Assembly: GCA_907163375.1 (NCBI GenBank)
Contig: CAJQUW010011610.1
Span: 477,501-541,500, forward strand
Reading direction: 5' to 3'
Length of the DNA stretch: 64,000 nt
Source: Prostheceraeus crozeri
Lineage: Eukaryota > Platyhelminthes > Polycladida > Euryleptidae
Position numbers and translations under genes: made by a program. Each line of letters starts with the position of its first letter. Within the stretch, counting starts at the first letter, position 1. Of the stretch, positions 22,766 through 33,765 are shown in pieces. The notes under the pieces are model-generated. The model saw only the letters and a list, made by a program, of their open reading frames with translations, made no database searches and was not told the DNA's origin.

Positions 22766-23037
22766 TCAATAGACTTCAACTTCACATAAGACGGCACTGA
22801 ATTGCTTGGACCAACCAGTATTTACTCCATATGCTTCAATATACACGTACCGACCTTTCAATGGTCGTGCGCACGAAATATGAACGACTCTATTGAAAAC
22901 AGCGTCATTCAGGCGGGTTGTTCTGCCACAAAAATATTTGCCGGCACGACTGAGAACACGACGTGGTCGATTGGTAACATAAACTTGTAGTTGATCCAAG
23001 TTTGTGAAGTAATCAAGATAGCTGAGCAGTGAGCGAT
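22766..23037 (-). CDS. Discoidin/FTP gene, terminal exon B (second half of FTP domain)
   Basis: Minus-strand exon after the acceptor TTTTACAG (38-39 positions are AG). It begins with two bases that complete an Asp codon and reads DRSLLSYLDYFTNLDQL, VYVTNRPRR, FCGRTTRLN, LKGRYVYIEAYGV and FSAVLCEVEVY, then TGA at 22766-22768. LCEVEVY is the hallmark close of the FTP (fucolectin/tachylectin-4/pentraxin-1) fold. It is 59/89 identical to exon A (30636-30904) and starts in the same phase, so it can be joined to the first FTP exon at 41571-41840 without frame change. No separate first-half FTP exon was found between 23038 and 30635. I infer an alternative last exon. A second gene with undetected upstream exons, or an unused duplicate, is also possible. 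Confidence 0.85.
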
Positions 23038-23828
23038 CTGTAAAATTGAAGATTTGTAGATGCATAGGTTTATTATACAAACTCTTCGATTCAAAATAAA
23101 TCTCAATTTACCAAGGTTCCAAGTGAAACACATCAATGTAAATATTGATTGTAGGCCAACTAGGCTAACGTGAATTGTCAATTTATGTCAGCATTGCGGA
23201 AGAAGTGGACCAAATATAGCGCTAACCTAGCGTTTCAGGGACTAGCTATACTTGCCGGGTGTATAAAACTCTCCTTTTATCCCAAATGCACCGCTGCATC
23301 TGCATGGTAAGAAGTAAGCAGACGATGATTTGAATACTGAAAATTGCCTAACTCTGCATGTCAAAATTTAAAAACAACTCATGCCCTCATAATCTTTGTT
23401 TATCCTCAATTTGAAGATAACAGACAATGTCCTATAGCTTGTCTATGCTCCTAATGTATTTCCGATTTATGACATTTGTGATATATGATCAAAAAAAATC
23501 TTTGGCATCGTTCTGATATCGATAGCAGAATAGACAAATATAATTATATATTATCATGAATACATATATCTGTAAAAATATGTCTATGTATACGATATTA
23601 CTTTTTGTACCTCACTTTTTGCACATTACTATTTCCATTAAATCTATCCATTAACTTAGTTATTTCATAATAGAAAAGGACTTTTAGTAATTTTAAAAAT
23701 CAATCAGCTGTTAATCATTTGTACTTCCCGTTGTGATGCTTTATAAAACAATTATATGTTGTATAGAAATATGTACTCAAACAATACAAACATTGAAGAA
23801 TATAGCGTAACATCATGGTGTTCAAAAG
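23038..23828. other. Intron or intergenic DNA; nothing recognised
   Basis: AT-rich, with no coding or repeat signal that I can support. Confidence 0.5.
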
Positions 23829-25022
23829 TCATAATTCAATTTCAATTTTTCCCCAGGAGGTACAAATTTTCAATTTTTTGGACGGACTTTCATCTGGGAT
23901 GTCATCATCCTCAACACCATCTAGAATGTCTGATTGAATTTGTTCACTAAATGACATTGAGGTTCCAGCACGAATATGAAAGCATTTTTTGGCTATATTC
24001 ATGCCCATTGATATTTTCCTATCGCTGTCAATCGAATCATAGGATATTAATAATTGAGCTGATTTATGCTTTGTAACGCTCATCACCTCACGATCAGAAT
24101 ATCCAGATCTTTTTAGCGTTTGAAAAGCTGTTGCCCGACCGCTGTGATTCGTGTACACTTTTGATAAATTGTAGTCTACGCTTATGTCTTTCATCCTTGC
24201 GTTTAATCGACACTTCCCTACAGGCACGGCATCATAACAAATTGGCATTTGATCATTTACATGATCCTTTGGACGCTGCCAGAATCATCGATATTCAAAT
24301 TTCTTTTCGATATATACTTTTTCAATGTTTTAAATGGACAGTGTTTAGAATCTGGAATCATTGGAATGACACCACCATCAAAATCAGATTGCTCTTCATC
24401 TTCTCTGTGATTTTTATCAAACAGAGGAACAATGCGGAACCATTTTGAATCGGTTGAATTTTCTTCTTTAAGCATACTAAATGTCATGCACCGAAGCTCA
24501 TCGCGACCCCGCCTACCGAAGTATACGATGATGTCCAAAAAAACTTTTCGCTGCAAATCTTTGGCCTTACGAAGATCCAAAGATTCGTAGCACTTTGCTA
24601 AATCCTGATGAGGCTGAATTGCAGGTTTGTGTACTGTGTTTCCAACTCCCTTTTGTCTTATGTCTTTGAGTTTTGCTCTATACATGTCAGAAGATCGCTT
24701 AAAAATGATCTTGCCAGAAATGTCTATCCCAAAAGAACGCTTCAATGATCGTCGAATTCCATTTTTCAACGACAAAAATGAGTTCTTTTTGTAGTCATTT
24801 CCATTTGTTTGCAACACTGATGAAAAGAACCTTGATAAGACTTCATCTAACATGTCACTGTCACTTATGATGTCATTAAGGTCAATGTTTTTCAATTGTA
24901 GGAATTCATTGAAAATTTTGATTGAGCATTTCGTGCTTTTTTCTGTGTGTTATGATACTGAATTATTTAACAATCTGTCACTTTCTTGTGAATCATCTCG
25001 AAAACGTGAGCTAGTCGCCATA
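23829..25022 (-). mobile_element. Crypton-like tyrosine recombinase gene, nearly full coding region
   Basis: The minus-strand coding region begins with a possible MATSSRFRDDSQESD start at 25022 and runs to about 23829. The N-terminal half reads EVLSRFFSSVLQ, FLSLKNGIRRSLKRSFGIDI and RAKLKDIRQKGVGNTVHKP. The catalytic half has RRGRDELRCMTFSML (first Arg), VYTNHSGRATAFQTLKRSG (HxxR) and TKHKSAQLLISYDS (the last His and Tyr nucleophile). This set defines tyrosine recombinases, and the overall plan matches Crypton/DUF3504 (KIAA1958-like) proteins. The tail is acidic, then basic (DESPSKKLKI), a possible nuclear signal. It is broken in about two places but retains every catalytic box, so it is younger than the copy at 19070-19690. 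Terminal repeats were not found. Confidence 0.75.
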
Positions 25023-25273
25023 TTTCAGTCGCTACCGGTTGCAATACTACAGAAAGTATGATCAACAAAATATCAATTCAAAATTGGAACAAATTTGTAA
25101 TTTCAAAAATGATATCATAAAGATGACTTTCAAGAATGAACTGATAAAACGGCAAGGAAATCTATGATCAGCCTCCCTAGTTCATTATATTGAGTGAACA
25201 ATAACTTGCCTTCCAAGATATCAATAATTTCAGGCAACTACATAGAAAGCATTGTTTGTAGCTATAGGACATA

Positions 25274-25377
25274 CCAAATGTACCATAGCGCTTCAGCAAC
25301 ATGACCTAAATATCAGCCTCGGCCTACGGCCTCGTCTGATATTTGTCATGTCACTTCATCGCTTATGTTACATTTGG
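25274..25377. repeat. Palindromic MITE-like element, 104 bp
   Basis: CCAAATGTACCATAGCG at 25274 is inverted as CGCTTATGTTACATTTGG ending at 25377. Inner arms CATGACCTAAATATCAG and CTGATATTTGTCATG enclose a GGCCTACGGCC-type loop. Nearly the whole element is self-complementary. No target duplication could be assigned. Confidence 0.65.
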
Positions 25378-25587
25378 CTAATATCTAAACATAAAAAAGT
25401 TGACGCCACCATCAATATCTTTGTATCAAATAACGTACCTGATGAAGCTTTCCATCGGGGAATCCCATCAAAGCAGTAGACTATCTATGCACGCTATAGT
25501 TCGTCAAAGTACAATGTACCGGTATATTCATGGACTCATAAATATATGACATCTAAGATATCTAGAAGTCCATGTGGTATATTGCGG

Positions 25588-25676
25588 CAGGGATGTCTAT
25601 GAATAATATGATATAGAATTCGGGATGCACAACTTCCAAAGAATGGAGGATTGACTGTGGGCTGAAGACATCCCTG
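25588..25676. mobile_element. Short hAT-like MITE
   Basis: The termini CAGGGATGTCT and AGACATCCCTG are perfect inverses of 11 bp starting with the CAGGG typical of hAT. The 8-base flanks TATTGCGG and ATTGCTGG resemble each other imperfectly, as an aged 8-bp target duplication would. It is only 89 bp with no coding capacity. Confidence 0.5.
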
Positions 25677-26761
25677 ATTGCTGGAATCCATAATGGAAAA
25701 TAGATATCCTATCTTTGCACTGTTCATAGACTTCTTTGTACCCTTAGTTTTCAGTCTTCACCGATTTACTGTGAACGCTAACCGTTGCTGCGAAGTCGTC
25801 GAAAGTCGTCCAGGGCCAATGATGGCTATTACTAGAACTTCCATATTCATACAAGATGGCGCCCATCAGAGCTTAGCCCTATCTAGAATCGAAAGAATAT
25901 TGTTAAAGAAAAAGTTGTCCAGCAAATGATGATGTAGCCTACTCATAAGTCATCAAGGAGTCATCTTTTAATAACTTGGATCTTCTCCTTTTTCTATCAA
26001 TAGTCATGTTGACATATTGGCGTATGTGGGTAGTGATGACTTGACCGAATGTGCCAGCCAGGACACACTTTTAGGTACAAGGATGAAAAATACATGTAGC
26101 CATGTGTAGTTTCAATATGCATGACTTAACTTAATCATGTTTGAAACTCACCATGTTGGGCATCGCGAGTAGGCCTACAACCGATCCGCTTTTTCTTCCA
26201 TTTCTGATTGTCTTTCGTCAGCTGAGCATTACGTTTCACATGGACTATAGCCTATTACAACTTAATTAACAAGTTAGCACACAGAGTCATGTTTCAAGCC
26301 CCTCGGTCTCCTTGTGTAGGTATCACGGTGTGCCTGAAGTATGTGCAACGCGAGATATCGACACCATGAATAATTTTGATTGGAATCTGTTCAAGATTCT
26401 GTACTAAGTTGAAAAAACGTACAAAAAATGCTTTAGCTACATTCGAAAAAATCGATTTGATCGAAAACTATCCTGAAAACATAACACTAATTTTAGAAGT
26501 AACTATGAATGATTTGAAGTCCTATTTTGGGAGGGCATCTGACCGAACTCGATCTATAGGCCCATATTCAAATAAATTAAGAGTTTCTAAGAGCAATTGC
26601 TATTCTTGTTGAAAATTCATCGAATCCAGATAGCAGGAATAACATGTGAGCAGCAAAGACATCAGAACTATCAAATTTTCTTTTGAAATTTGCTCTTGAC
26701 ACAATCATGGAGGATGTGCTTCGCTGATCTTGGTGATCTTCAGCCGCGTTAGAAGTTCGAG

Positions 26762-26791
26762 GACTGGGTTCGATTCCCAGCCGGCAAGCCA
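26762..26791 (+). pseudogene. tRNA 3'-half relic
   Basis: Positions 26763-26780 read ACTGGGTTCGATTCCCAG, a perfect T-arm with a GTTCGATTCC B box. After it come CCGGCAAG and CCA. No matching 5' acceptor strand (TTGCCGG expected) or A box lies about 70 bases upstream, so this is not an intact tRNA gene. The CCA hints at insertion from a processed tRNA or a tRNA-derived SINE, but it could be chance. Confidence 0.4.
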
Positions 26792-27288
26792 TTTTTCATG
26801 GTGATGCCAAGAGCAAGATGCATTGAAATATCATTTCGACCTCATGAAAACCGGAGGCGTTATATTGCTAAATTGATTTTCCGAAGTCGACTGGAAGCAG
26901 TTGGGTTGTTGTAGTCTTCATTCTTCCAGTTTTACGTTAAATTACTAATTTTGATGATTAACTCAATAGGACACAGCCATTTCAGTGAGCATCACCATTA
27001 GTTTCATTATTTACTAAATCTCCAGAACTTTCTCTAAAGAAATTTAAAACAGAGAAATGGAAGCTAAGTCTGACGATCAGCTCCATGTTCTAGAAATTAT
27101 TTGTCAATGAAACAACAGGAGTGTGATGAATGGACACGAAAAGGGTGAATGATGCAAAATTACGATGATTTCCCATATTCATTAAAGTTAGCGATAGGAA
27201 ATAGTTGTTGTTAGGCATGTTTTGAAAGAACTCATTTCCCTCTTGGCATAAAATAGGTCTTTCAAGCGAGAAGTTGCTTCTTTTACTA

Positions 27289-27726
27289 CACTGTAAACCG
27301 TTGACTGACAATTGACAGACATTTCCTACAAAATCTATTTTGTCGGTCATTGTTAATTTTTGTGGGATGATTGCCACTGAACACCTATACAATATCTGAC
27401 AAAAAGCGACAAAATGAATAGCAATGAATTATAGCTTAAATTTTTTCAAAAATGTAGGCAATTATCTAAATTGTGTCAAAATAAATCATGGTTTTGCCAC
27501 ACAATAATACAGATTGTCCATGAGTCAAAGCAATCACCAATCGAAAAAATCAATCAATCAATATTCAACAGTTTCTGTTTAGTTAATTTGCATACAAAAC
27601 ATCTGTTTTGATGTTGGCGGAGAACCTACAAAATTCGTCGGATATCGCAGGATATTGGAGGTGACAATCGTCGGTTGATTTTGTCAGTAATTTTGTAGGA
27701 TAATTGTCGGTCTACGGTTTACAGTG
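27289..27726. mobile_element. Mariner/Tc1-type MITE with TA duplication
   Basis: The ends CACTGTAAACCG and CGGTTTACAGTG are perfect inverses. The dinucleotide TA flanks both (27287-27288 and 27727-27728). Sub-terminal inverted blocks follow, including CTACAAAAT and ATTTTGTAG. The 438-bp interior carries no transposase. This is a clear non-autonomous Tc1/mariner-type element. The minus-strand frame across 27090-27392 is incidental. Confidence 0.8.
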
Positions 27727-28299
27727 TACCAATGGAGACATTTTCAAACTACATATATTTTTACTTCATTTTTTTCATTTCATGCACAATGTGATTTTAT
27801 TTATTACAAATCATTTATGTATCAAAAACTTACAAATAATTCTGTTTTGAAGACTGACAGGGCCTGTATTCATAATTTATGCTGAAATATCAATAACTCA
27901 TTGAAAAATCTGTCATGATAGGATATAGGCCTATGATATCAGCTTCGTTCAATTAATCTGAAGATACGCGCAATTTCAATGGTTTCAAGAGATATTTCCT
28001 GAAAATAGATTCCCTAATTCATTCTCTATCATATTTAAGTATAACAAGGGCTGAATTATTAGTGATGAAGCCTATGTCATTTCCTTACTCTGGAAAATAA
28101 TCAACCTCAGAACATTTCCTTCATATTTTGTGCACATTTCCATTTTTGCTAATGCGTTACAACACTGACATTCCTGGTCCAACATGTATTTATCCCACCC
28201 ACAGAATTAGATGGTTTAACTCAGTAGCGTCGCGTGCTCCCAGACCAGGCTTTCACGATTGGCATTGGAGTCCTATTTCTATAGCAGACCTTTTTTTAT

Positions 28300-28480
28300 G
28301 TTGCAGCATTAATTTTCATAAAAGATGAATTTTTAATAACAATTTCCCGAATACTTCTTACGGTGAAGTGAATGTGTGCATGAGAAGTTGATTGCTCATG
28401 TCGCTTCACCGTCTTGCTCAAGGAGCTGAGATTACTACACCCCCTCTCTGTCCAGACCATATTTTCTCGATCTGATCTCA
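28300..28480 (-). mobile_element. hAT/ZMYM1-like transposase N-terminal fragment
   Basis: Minus-strand residues read WTERGCSNLSSLSKTVKRHE and STSHAHIHFTVRS. This W-x-x-x-G-x-x-x-W/L...K-x-H-E-x-S-x-x-H pattern is the start of TTF-type zinc-finger domains in hAT transposases and ZMYM1-like proteins. Only this block was recognised. The upstream part of the same frame is taken up by the palindromic element at 28689-28904. Confidence 0.5.
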
Positions 28481-28688
28481 GATCGCTGATCTCGATCATC
28501 TGATCGCAGTCTTGTCTGAACGTTAGCCATCTGCTATTGTTGACGGCGTGGCCACTCTGACAAAATAAGAACAATTGTGTTGCGCTTCCTTTTCTATATT
28601 CAGATACTGCGCCTCGATCAGTTATTGTGCTGAATTTCATTGCAAATATTGGAGAAGCCAAAGCAGTATGTCTATCGGGAAAGTCATT

Positions 28689-28904
28689 GGGCCTGTTCAC
28701 TAACTGAAATTCTGCCGACAGAAAATTAAACCGATTTAATATTCTGCCGGCAGAATATTTAGCCGACTTAATGAACGACGGTATAATACCGAAACTGGCA
28801 GAATATTCAGTCGCTTTCGATGTTATACCGTCGTTCATTAAGTCGGCAGAATATTAAATCGGTTTAATTTTCTGTCGGCAGAATTTTAGTTAATGAACAG
28901 CCCC
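28689..28904. mobile_element. Palindromic MITE, GGGCCTGTTCA ends
   Basis: The outer ends GGGCCTGTTCACTAACT and the inverse of GTTAATGAACAGCCCC pair with few mismatches. Long inner arms repeat TTCTGCCGACAGAAAATTAAA and CGACTTAATGAACGACGG in inverted order. The 216-bp element is almost entirely self-complementary and has no coding content. No target duplication is clear, so the superfamily is unassigned. Confidence 0.7.
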
Positions 28905-30635
28905 ACATTGCCGCAAGCGCGTGTGCTTACTGCCTCACACGCACACAACTCTCTTTCACTCTCTCTGAACATCCGTCTGAACACACCACTAGCGTGTTAA
29001 TTGTTCGAGGAAAAAACAGCTGTGATTCGAGCACGCGCTACAAAACTGTTCACTCTGAGGTTGAGCGTTTGATTTTGAGACGGAAAGCTGTGCGCAGCTA
29101 TCACGAGAAGATATCGAATTTACATGAAATCTAATGAATGATGACACTTCATTTTTATAAATATTGGTAAATTATTTTTGAGTATGCGCCGAAGGCCTCG
29201 CAGGCACGGAGAAGACGCCACTGGTTTAACTTTTTCAGTTTACTGGAAGTGCTAACTTATTCAAAACGGTGGCACATGCTGGCACTAGGTAAGTGGGCAA
29301 AGAGGAATTCCTAATACCTTACAGATATAGGAAAAAGTCGTGCGTCGCTTGTGGATTCCTGTGAATTTCATCAAAGTGATTTTGATTGCCACGACTCCAT
29401 CAGATTCGAAGAATCCAGATCATTGCATGCAAGTTTTCTCCATAAAGTTGGTCCTTCCGATCATTATTAACGAAGATGGCAGGCGCACAAAAATTGGTTC
29501 ACCTGATGATTTCACCATCCTCTTCTCCAGCATTCCTCACTGATTGTAGCTAGACAGAGTGATATGTGACCGAAATGATATTACAACACGAATGCACTGG
29601 CTGGTGTCCAAAAACCGGCTGACATTGTTTGAGTGTGTGCCATCTTCAATAGTATGCGATGTACAACTCATCCCTTCTAGAAACAAAGACTGAATGAGCA
29701 AGTTGTTTAATTCTGCGATTCCACCATATACATTGAGACTTTCAGATGGGGCAAAACCAGTATCTAGTGCGGTTAAACTGTGTTATTTTTACATGCTGAG
29801 AACATCTGAAAATCTCTATCATAACAAGTATATGTATGTGCATCAGTATTCAGTAACAATAACAATTAGAACCTGAATGGTTTTCAGCAGAGCAAATGAT
29901 TGTCTCATCATTTGGTGAGTCAATACGGCAAACATAGAGAACAAACATATTTACATTTAGCAAAAGCTCTCTACTTTTTTTCACAAGATGAATACGCCTA
30001 CTAATTATATAAAAATGACTTCAACTATTTTGTCAATCAAAGCATTAATTAACACAAACACTCTATGAACATTTTGAAATCCAATAATTTGGATAAACTT
30101 GCAACAGAACCAGTTGTTAAAAAATTATGAGCAATTATCACAAGCAATTAAGTGAAGCATACAAACAGGAATCGGACTAAAGCATTGCTTTGTTACATGG
30201 AATAATACAAATGTTGCAATACAACAAACTCATCTTCTCATACAGCTGAGATTCAGAAATGTTTCGCACTTCATACAAAAATTGTATACATGACTAAGCT
30301 GGGTAGCATAATGTAAGAAATAGAAAGGCGCATTGGCTATTACAGCCTCGTGATATTTAAAAATGGGACTTGTCTTTGGTTTCACTGCAAAGGGATTTGT
30401 GTGGACAGGTTGTTATTTCAAACAGAATGTGGTTCGTTATCTTCGATGATAAAATAGAGTTTCGGTTGATACTGCGATTTCATCAACATACAGAACATTT
30501 CTGAACGTCTCTCACTTTATAAAACGTCACTGGTGAGATGATGAGAGCTGAGGTAAAAATCTCGCTGCAAACGAGAAAGTGAGGCGAAGAGTAAGGTCAC
30601 GAGCAAAGCCGTTCAACATCTTGGAATTTTCATCA
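28905..30635. other. Intron/3' flank; largely unrecognised
   Basis: The part near 30243-30635 is the probable 3' UTR of terminal exon A and is homologous to the flank of exon B. Around 29330-29560 a plus-strand stretch with long open phrases (for example FHQSDFDCHDSIRFEESRSL) looks like decayed coding sequence, but I do not recognise the family. Confidence 0.4.
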
Positions 30636-30904
30636 TCAATAGACTTCAACTTCACACAGTACAGCGCTGAAATGCTTGGTCCAACGTGTGGCAACCCCCC
30701 ACGCTTCGATGTAAATGTAGCGGCCTTTCAATGGTTGAAAGCAAGGGATGTGAATGACTTTGTTAAAAATAGCGCCGTTCAAGCGAGTGGTTTTGCCACA
30801 AATAGTTTTGTCATCAGCTCTAAGTTTACGGCGAGGCTGATTTGTAACGTAGATTCCTATTCGATCCAAATTGTATACGTAATCACTGTAGCTAAGCGAA
30901 GGAT
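30636..30904 (-). CDS. Discoidin/FTP gene, terminal exon A (second half of FTP domain)
   Basis: Minus-strand exon following the acceptor AACTCTTGCAG. Its first two bases complete an Asp codon in the phase left by the exon at 41571-41840. It reads DPSLSYSDYVYNLDRI, IYVTNQPRRK, ICGKTTRLN, LKGRYIYIEAWGV and FSAVLCEVEVY, ending with TGA at 30636-30638. The FTP domain closes with the family's LCEVEVY. Joined to the upstream exons it completes 394 residues in this window. FTP domains in fucolectins bind fucose and calcium through a conserved His and an RGD-type Arg motif. That motif is not evident here, so sugar specificity cannot be inferred. The intron to the preceding exon is 10.7 kb. Confidence 0.9.
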
Positions 30905-33033
30905 CTGCAAGAGTTAGAAAAGCGTTATAAATTTGCACTAATATGAATGAATGAAGCGAATAATATTATGATCATCCAAGTTCATGAAAAATTAAGCGAA
31001 ATGTTAGCAAAAGATGAGCGCGGCAATTTATTTTTGCGGAATTAGCGGAATCGAATGATCGATGATGCAATATGAGATGGCAATAATCACACTTTTTTTC
31101 ACAAAATATAATTCATATATTTACAGAAGTGGTCAAAATTCAAAGTAACTATGAAGACCTCAAAATCTAGCTCAATCCTTTCAAATATCTTTAGGATATC
31201 GCGAGAAAAATCAACCGAGACAAAGACAGACCTGGTGGCGAGATGGATTTTTCCGTATTCCCATGACATTCCAACAGGAAAAATACTGAAATTCCCATGG
31301 TATTCCCACCCTATAAAGCGAAGAGTATTCCAATCCATTTTAGTCTTCTTCAACTATCTTTTCATTAAAAAGTCGTCATCTTATTTTTCTCATTCCCTTC
31401 AATTTGTTCTATTATGCCTGCTATTATGCAAAGGTGGGCTTGGACTGTCTGTTCTTTGACTGCAGTTTATATTCCGCTATCGCTGTCCCTCTATCCTCTT
31501 AGCAAGTACAACTGTCCTACTGTTCACTTGAAAATGACAGAAATGGCATGCAATGTATCCCTCCTCTATACGTACGCTGCAGCATGAAGGCTGCTTAGGT
31601 TGTCCATCTCATCATGATCAGCAAGTCAATTGATTAGAACCTATCTACTAATGTCTCACAACAATCTTATGTCTAATATAACTCCATTATGATTAGAACG
31701 CAAACGATTTCTTTCTTATTATTGCTTCTTTCGATTATTACCATAATGTACTAACTGATTATGCTTTCTTAATAATGAAAGGGAAAATACGTTTTATATA
31801 TAACAGGATGCTTACACAAAAATACTGAGAAATTCAGTGTCGAATATCTTCACAAGACCGTTATGTGTGAAAATGAATCTTAGCACATCTCCCATTCCTA
31901 TTTTTCACATGGAATTAATAATCCCACCAACAAGTCTGGTTGATGAATACAATCATTCAATGCCGACCACTAGGCCTATAAAACCGGATATGAGATAATC
32001 AGAGCAAATCTTGAAATAAATTTGAATCTTTAAATATTTTTCTATTATGATGCTGAAACATTGAATTGAAATAAAATAAAATCATACTGTCTAATACTAC
32101 AAGTAGTTTTGTTTCGAGGATTGAATGTATTGAGCATTTGAGCGTCGCCTTATTCACGACTTAAAATATTACTCTCAGTGGATGGCTAGGTCCAAATGCA
32201 CTCATCATTGTGTATATTTAATGAAAGCTATTGAAGCTCGCATGCAGTGATAAGGCATATTTTGGCAAGATATATCGAGGTTATAGTTTCACTCAAACAA
32301 AGTATACAAAGTTAAATTTGTTAATGCAAAAGAAAGCAAAAGTATAAATGTCTATTTGATTAACTTATTGCTTAAACAACTGTTTCTTCAATTGAGAAAC
32401 CGAAGCTAGAAAATTAAAATGTAAGAGCAGCTATGAATATTATCATGACAAACTCGATAAGCAGAGTCAGCAGAAAAAATGACATCGAAATTCTTTGGTA
32501 CCTTCATAAACTGGCATAATTTTATGGGATTAGCAAGCTATTGTAGTTATTTCTGATTAATTATTTGAATTTCCACCACTTCTATGAAAAGTGTGTAATT
32601 TTGAACTCGAAATCAACTATCTATAATAATAGCGGCAATGCTTTTAATTTTAGAAAATCACATTTCATGAATCGATCTCTTTAATGAATGCTGGCAAAAT
32701 CAGCAGACATATAAGATACCATAATGCAAATTCATTTTTACTCAGTGACAAAGTAGAGTAATAAACTGTGCGATTAATTAGAATTAGAACAGGCCTTCTG
32801 CATTATGCCGAACACTATTGCTCTTAGATGCAATATTGTGCGTAATTTAGCTATGGTGTAATGTGCTAAAAAGAAGGCAGCAATGTATATACCTCGCAAT
32901 GATGGTACATGTATCTGCATCTATGCATGCGAAAGATATTTTAGAAGTCTCAGTTAACGTATTACATGTGTAATCACAGTATTGCTGCCCACTTTTCCCT
33001 ACATTGCTGTCCAGTCCATTTTAATTACACACA
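30905..33033. other. Intron; nothing recognised
   Basis: AT-rich intronic sequence. Short frames such as 31151-31459 have no recognisable content, and no paired repeats were noticed. Confidence 0.5.
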
Positions 33034-33149
33034 GTATCATTAACAGATAGATTTTTTCGGGCAACAATGTAGGACTTCTAGTCAGGCACTTACGCGCCCT
33101 CAAATGTCCTACATTGTTGCCCTCAAAAATCGATGTTAATGTTGTATCA
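33034..33149. repeat. Palindromic MITE-like element
   Basis: GGGCAACAATGTAGGACTT near 33059 is inverted as GTCCTACATTGTTGCCC near 33105-33122. The arms extend outward with lower identity (GTATCATTAACA...GATTTTT against AAAAATCGATGTTAATGTTGTATC). It is about 116 bp, without coding capacity. Confidence 0.6.
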
Positions 33150-33691
33150 TCCGGGAAATGCTATGCAATTTCTATGGAAGGAAGAAACCCATTCTGTGTC
33201 CTCTACCACAAATGTTTCAGCGATTCATTAAGAACACTGAATTAAGCATCACCGTTGAAGGCTACAGGAAAATTGCTTAAGCGAATCAATGCAAATCCTC
33301 CATGACTCTAGAATGGGATCATTTGTGCTTTTCACGTTTTCATTTGTCCGCCATTTGGATCCATTGCTAGCGCGTCCTCGGATGATTTGCATTACTGTCC
33401 TCTAAATTATGACAATATTCCTATATTATACCTACAAGTCTGTGCATCAACATGTCGATAATCACACATTAAGCATGACAATCTATGGTTCTGAATGATT
33501 CGTGAGATCAAACTCGCAAATTACCAATCTGCATTCGCAATGCTAGCTCGAGCAGATTAGTAAATTACTCGATTTTAAATGTCACAAAACAGCCAAACCC
33601 ATAGATTATCATATACAAAAACATCTCGTCATCAAAAATAGCGATAAGCTGTTGCTTTATTAGCAACATTGCCATCAGGAAATTCTCTTTT

Positions 33692-33765
33692 ATGATTGGA
33701 ATCAAAACAGGCTCTCCCTGTTTTTTTAAAAAAAGGCAGGGAGAGCCTATTTTGATTCCAATCAT
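33692..33765. repeat. Near-perfect hairpin, 29-bp arms
   Basis: Arms 33692-33720 and 33737-33765 pair with one mismatch (ATGATTGGAATCAAAA then AGGCTCTCCCTG). The loop between them is TTTTTTTAAAAAAA plus GG and is itself self-complementary. High arm identity points to a recent fold-back or gene conversion between arms. Confidence 0.8.

Noticed and set aside
28296-28838. 180-codon minus-strand open frame
   Set aside because: Half of it is the palindromic MITE at 28689-28904; only the WTERGC...KRHE block resembles a known protein.
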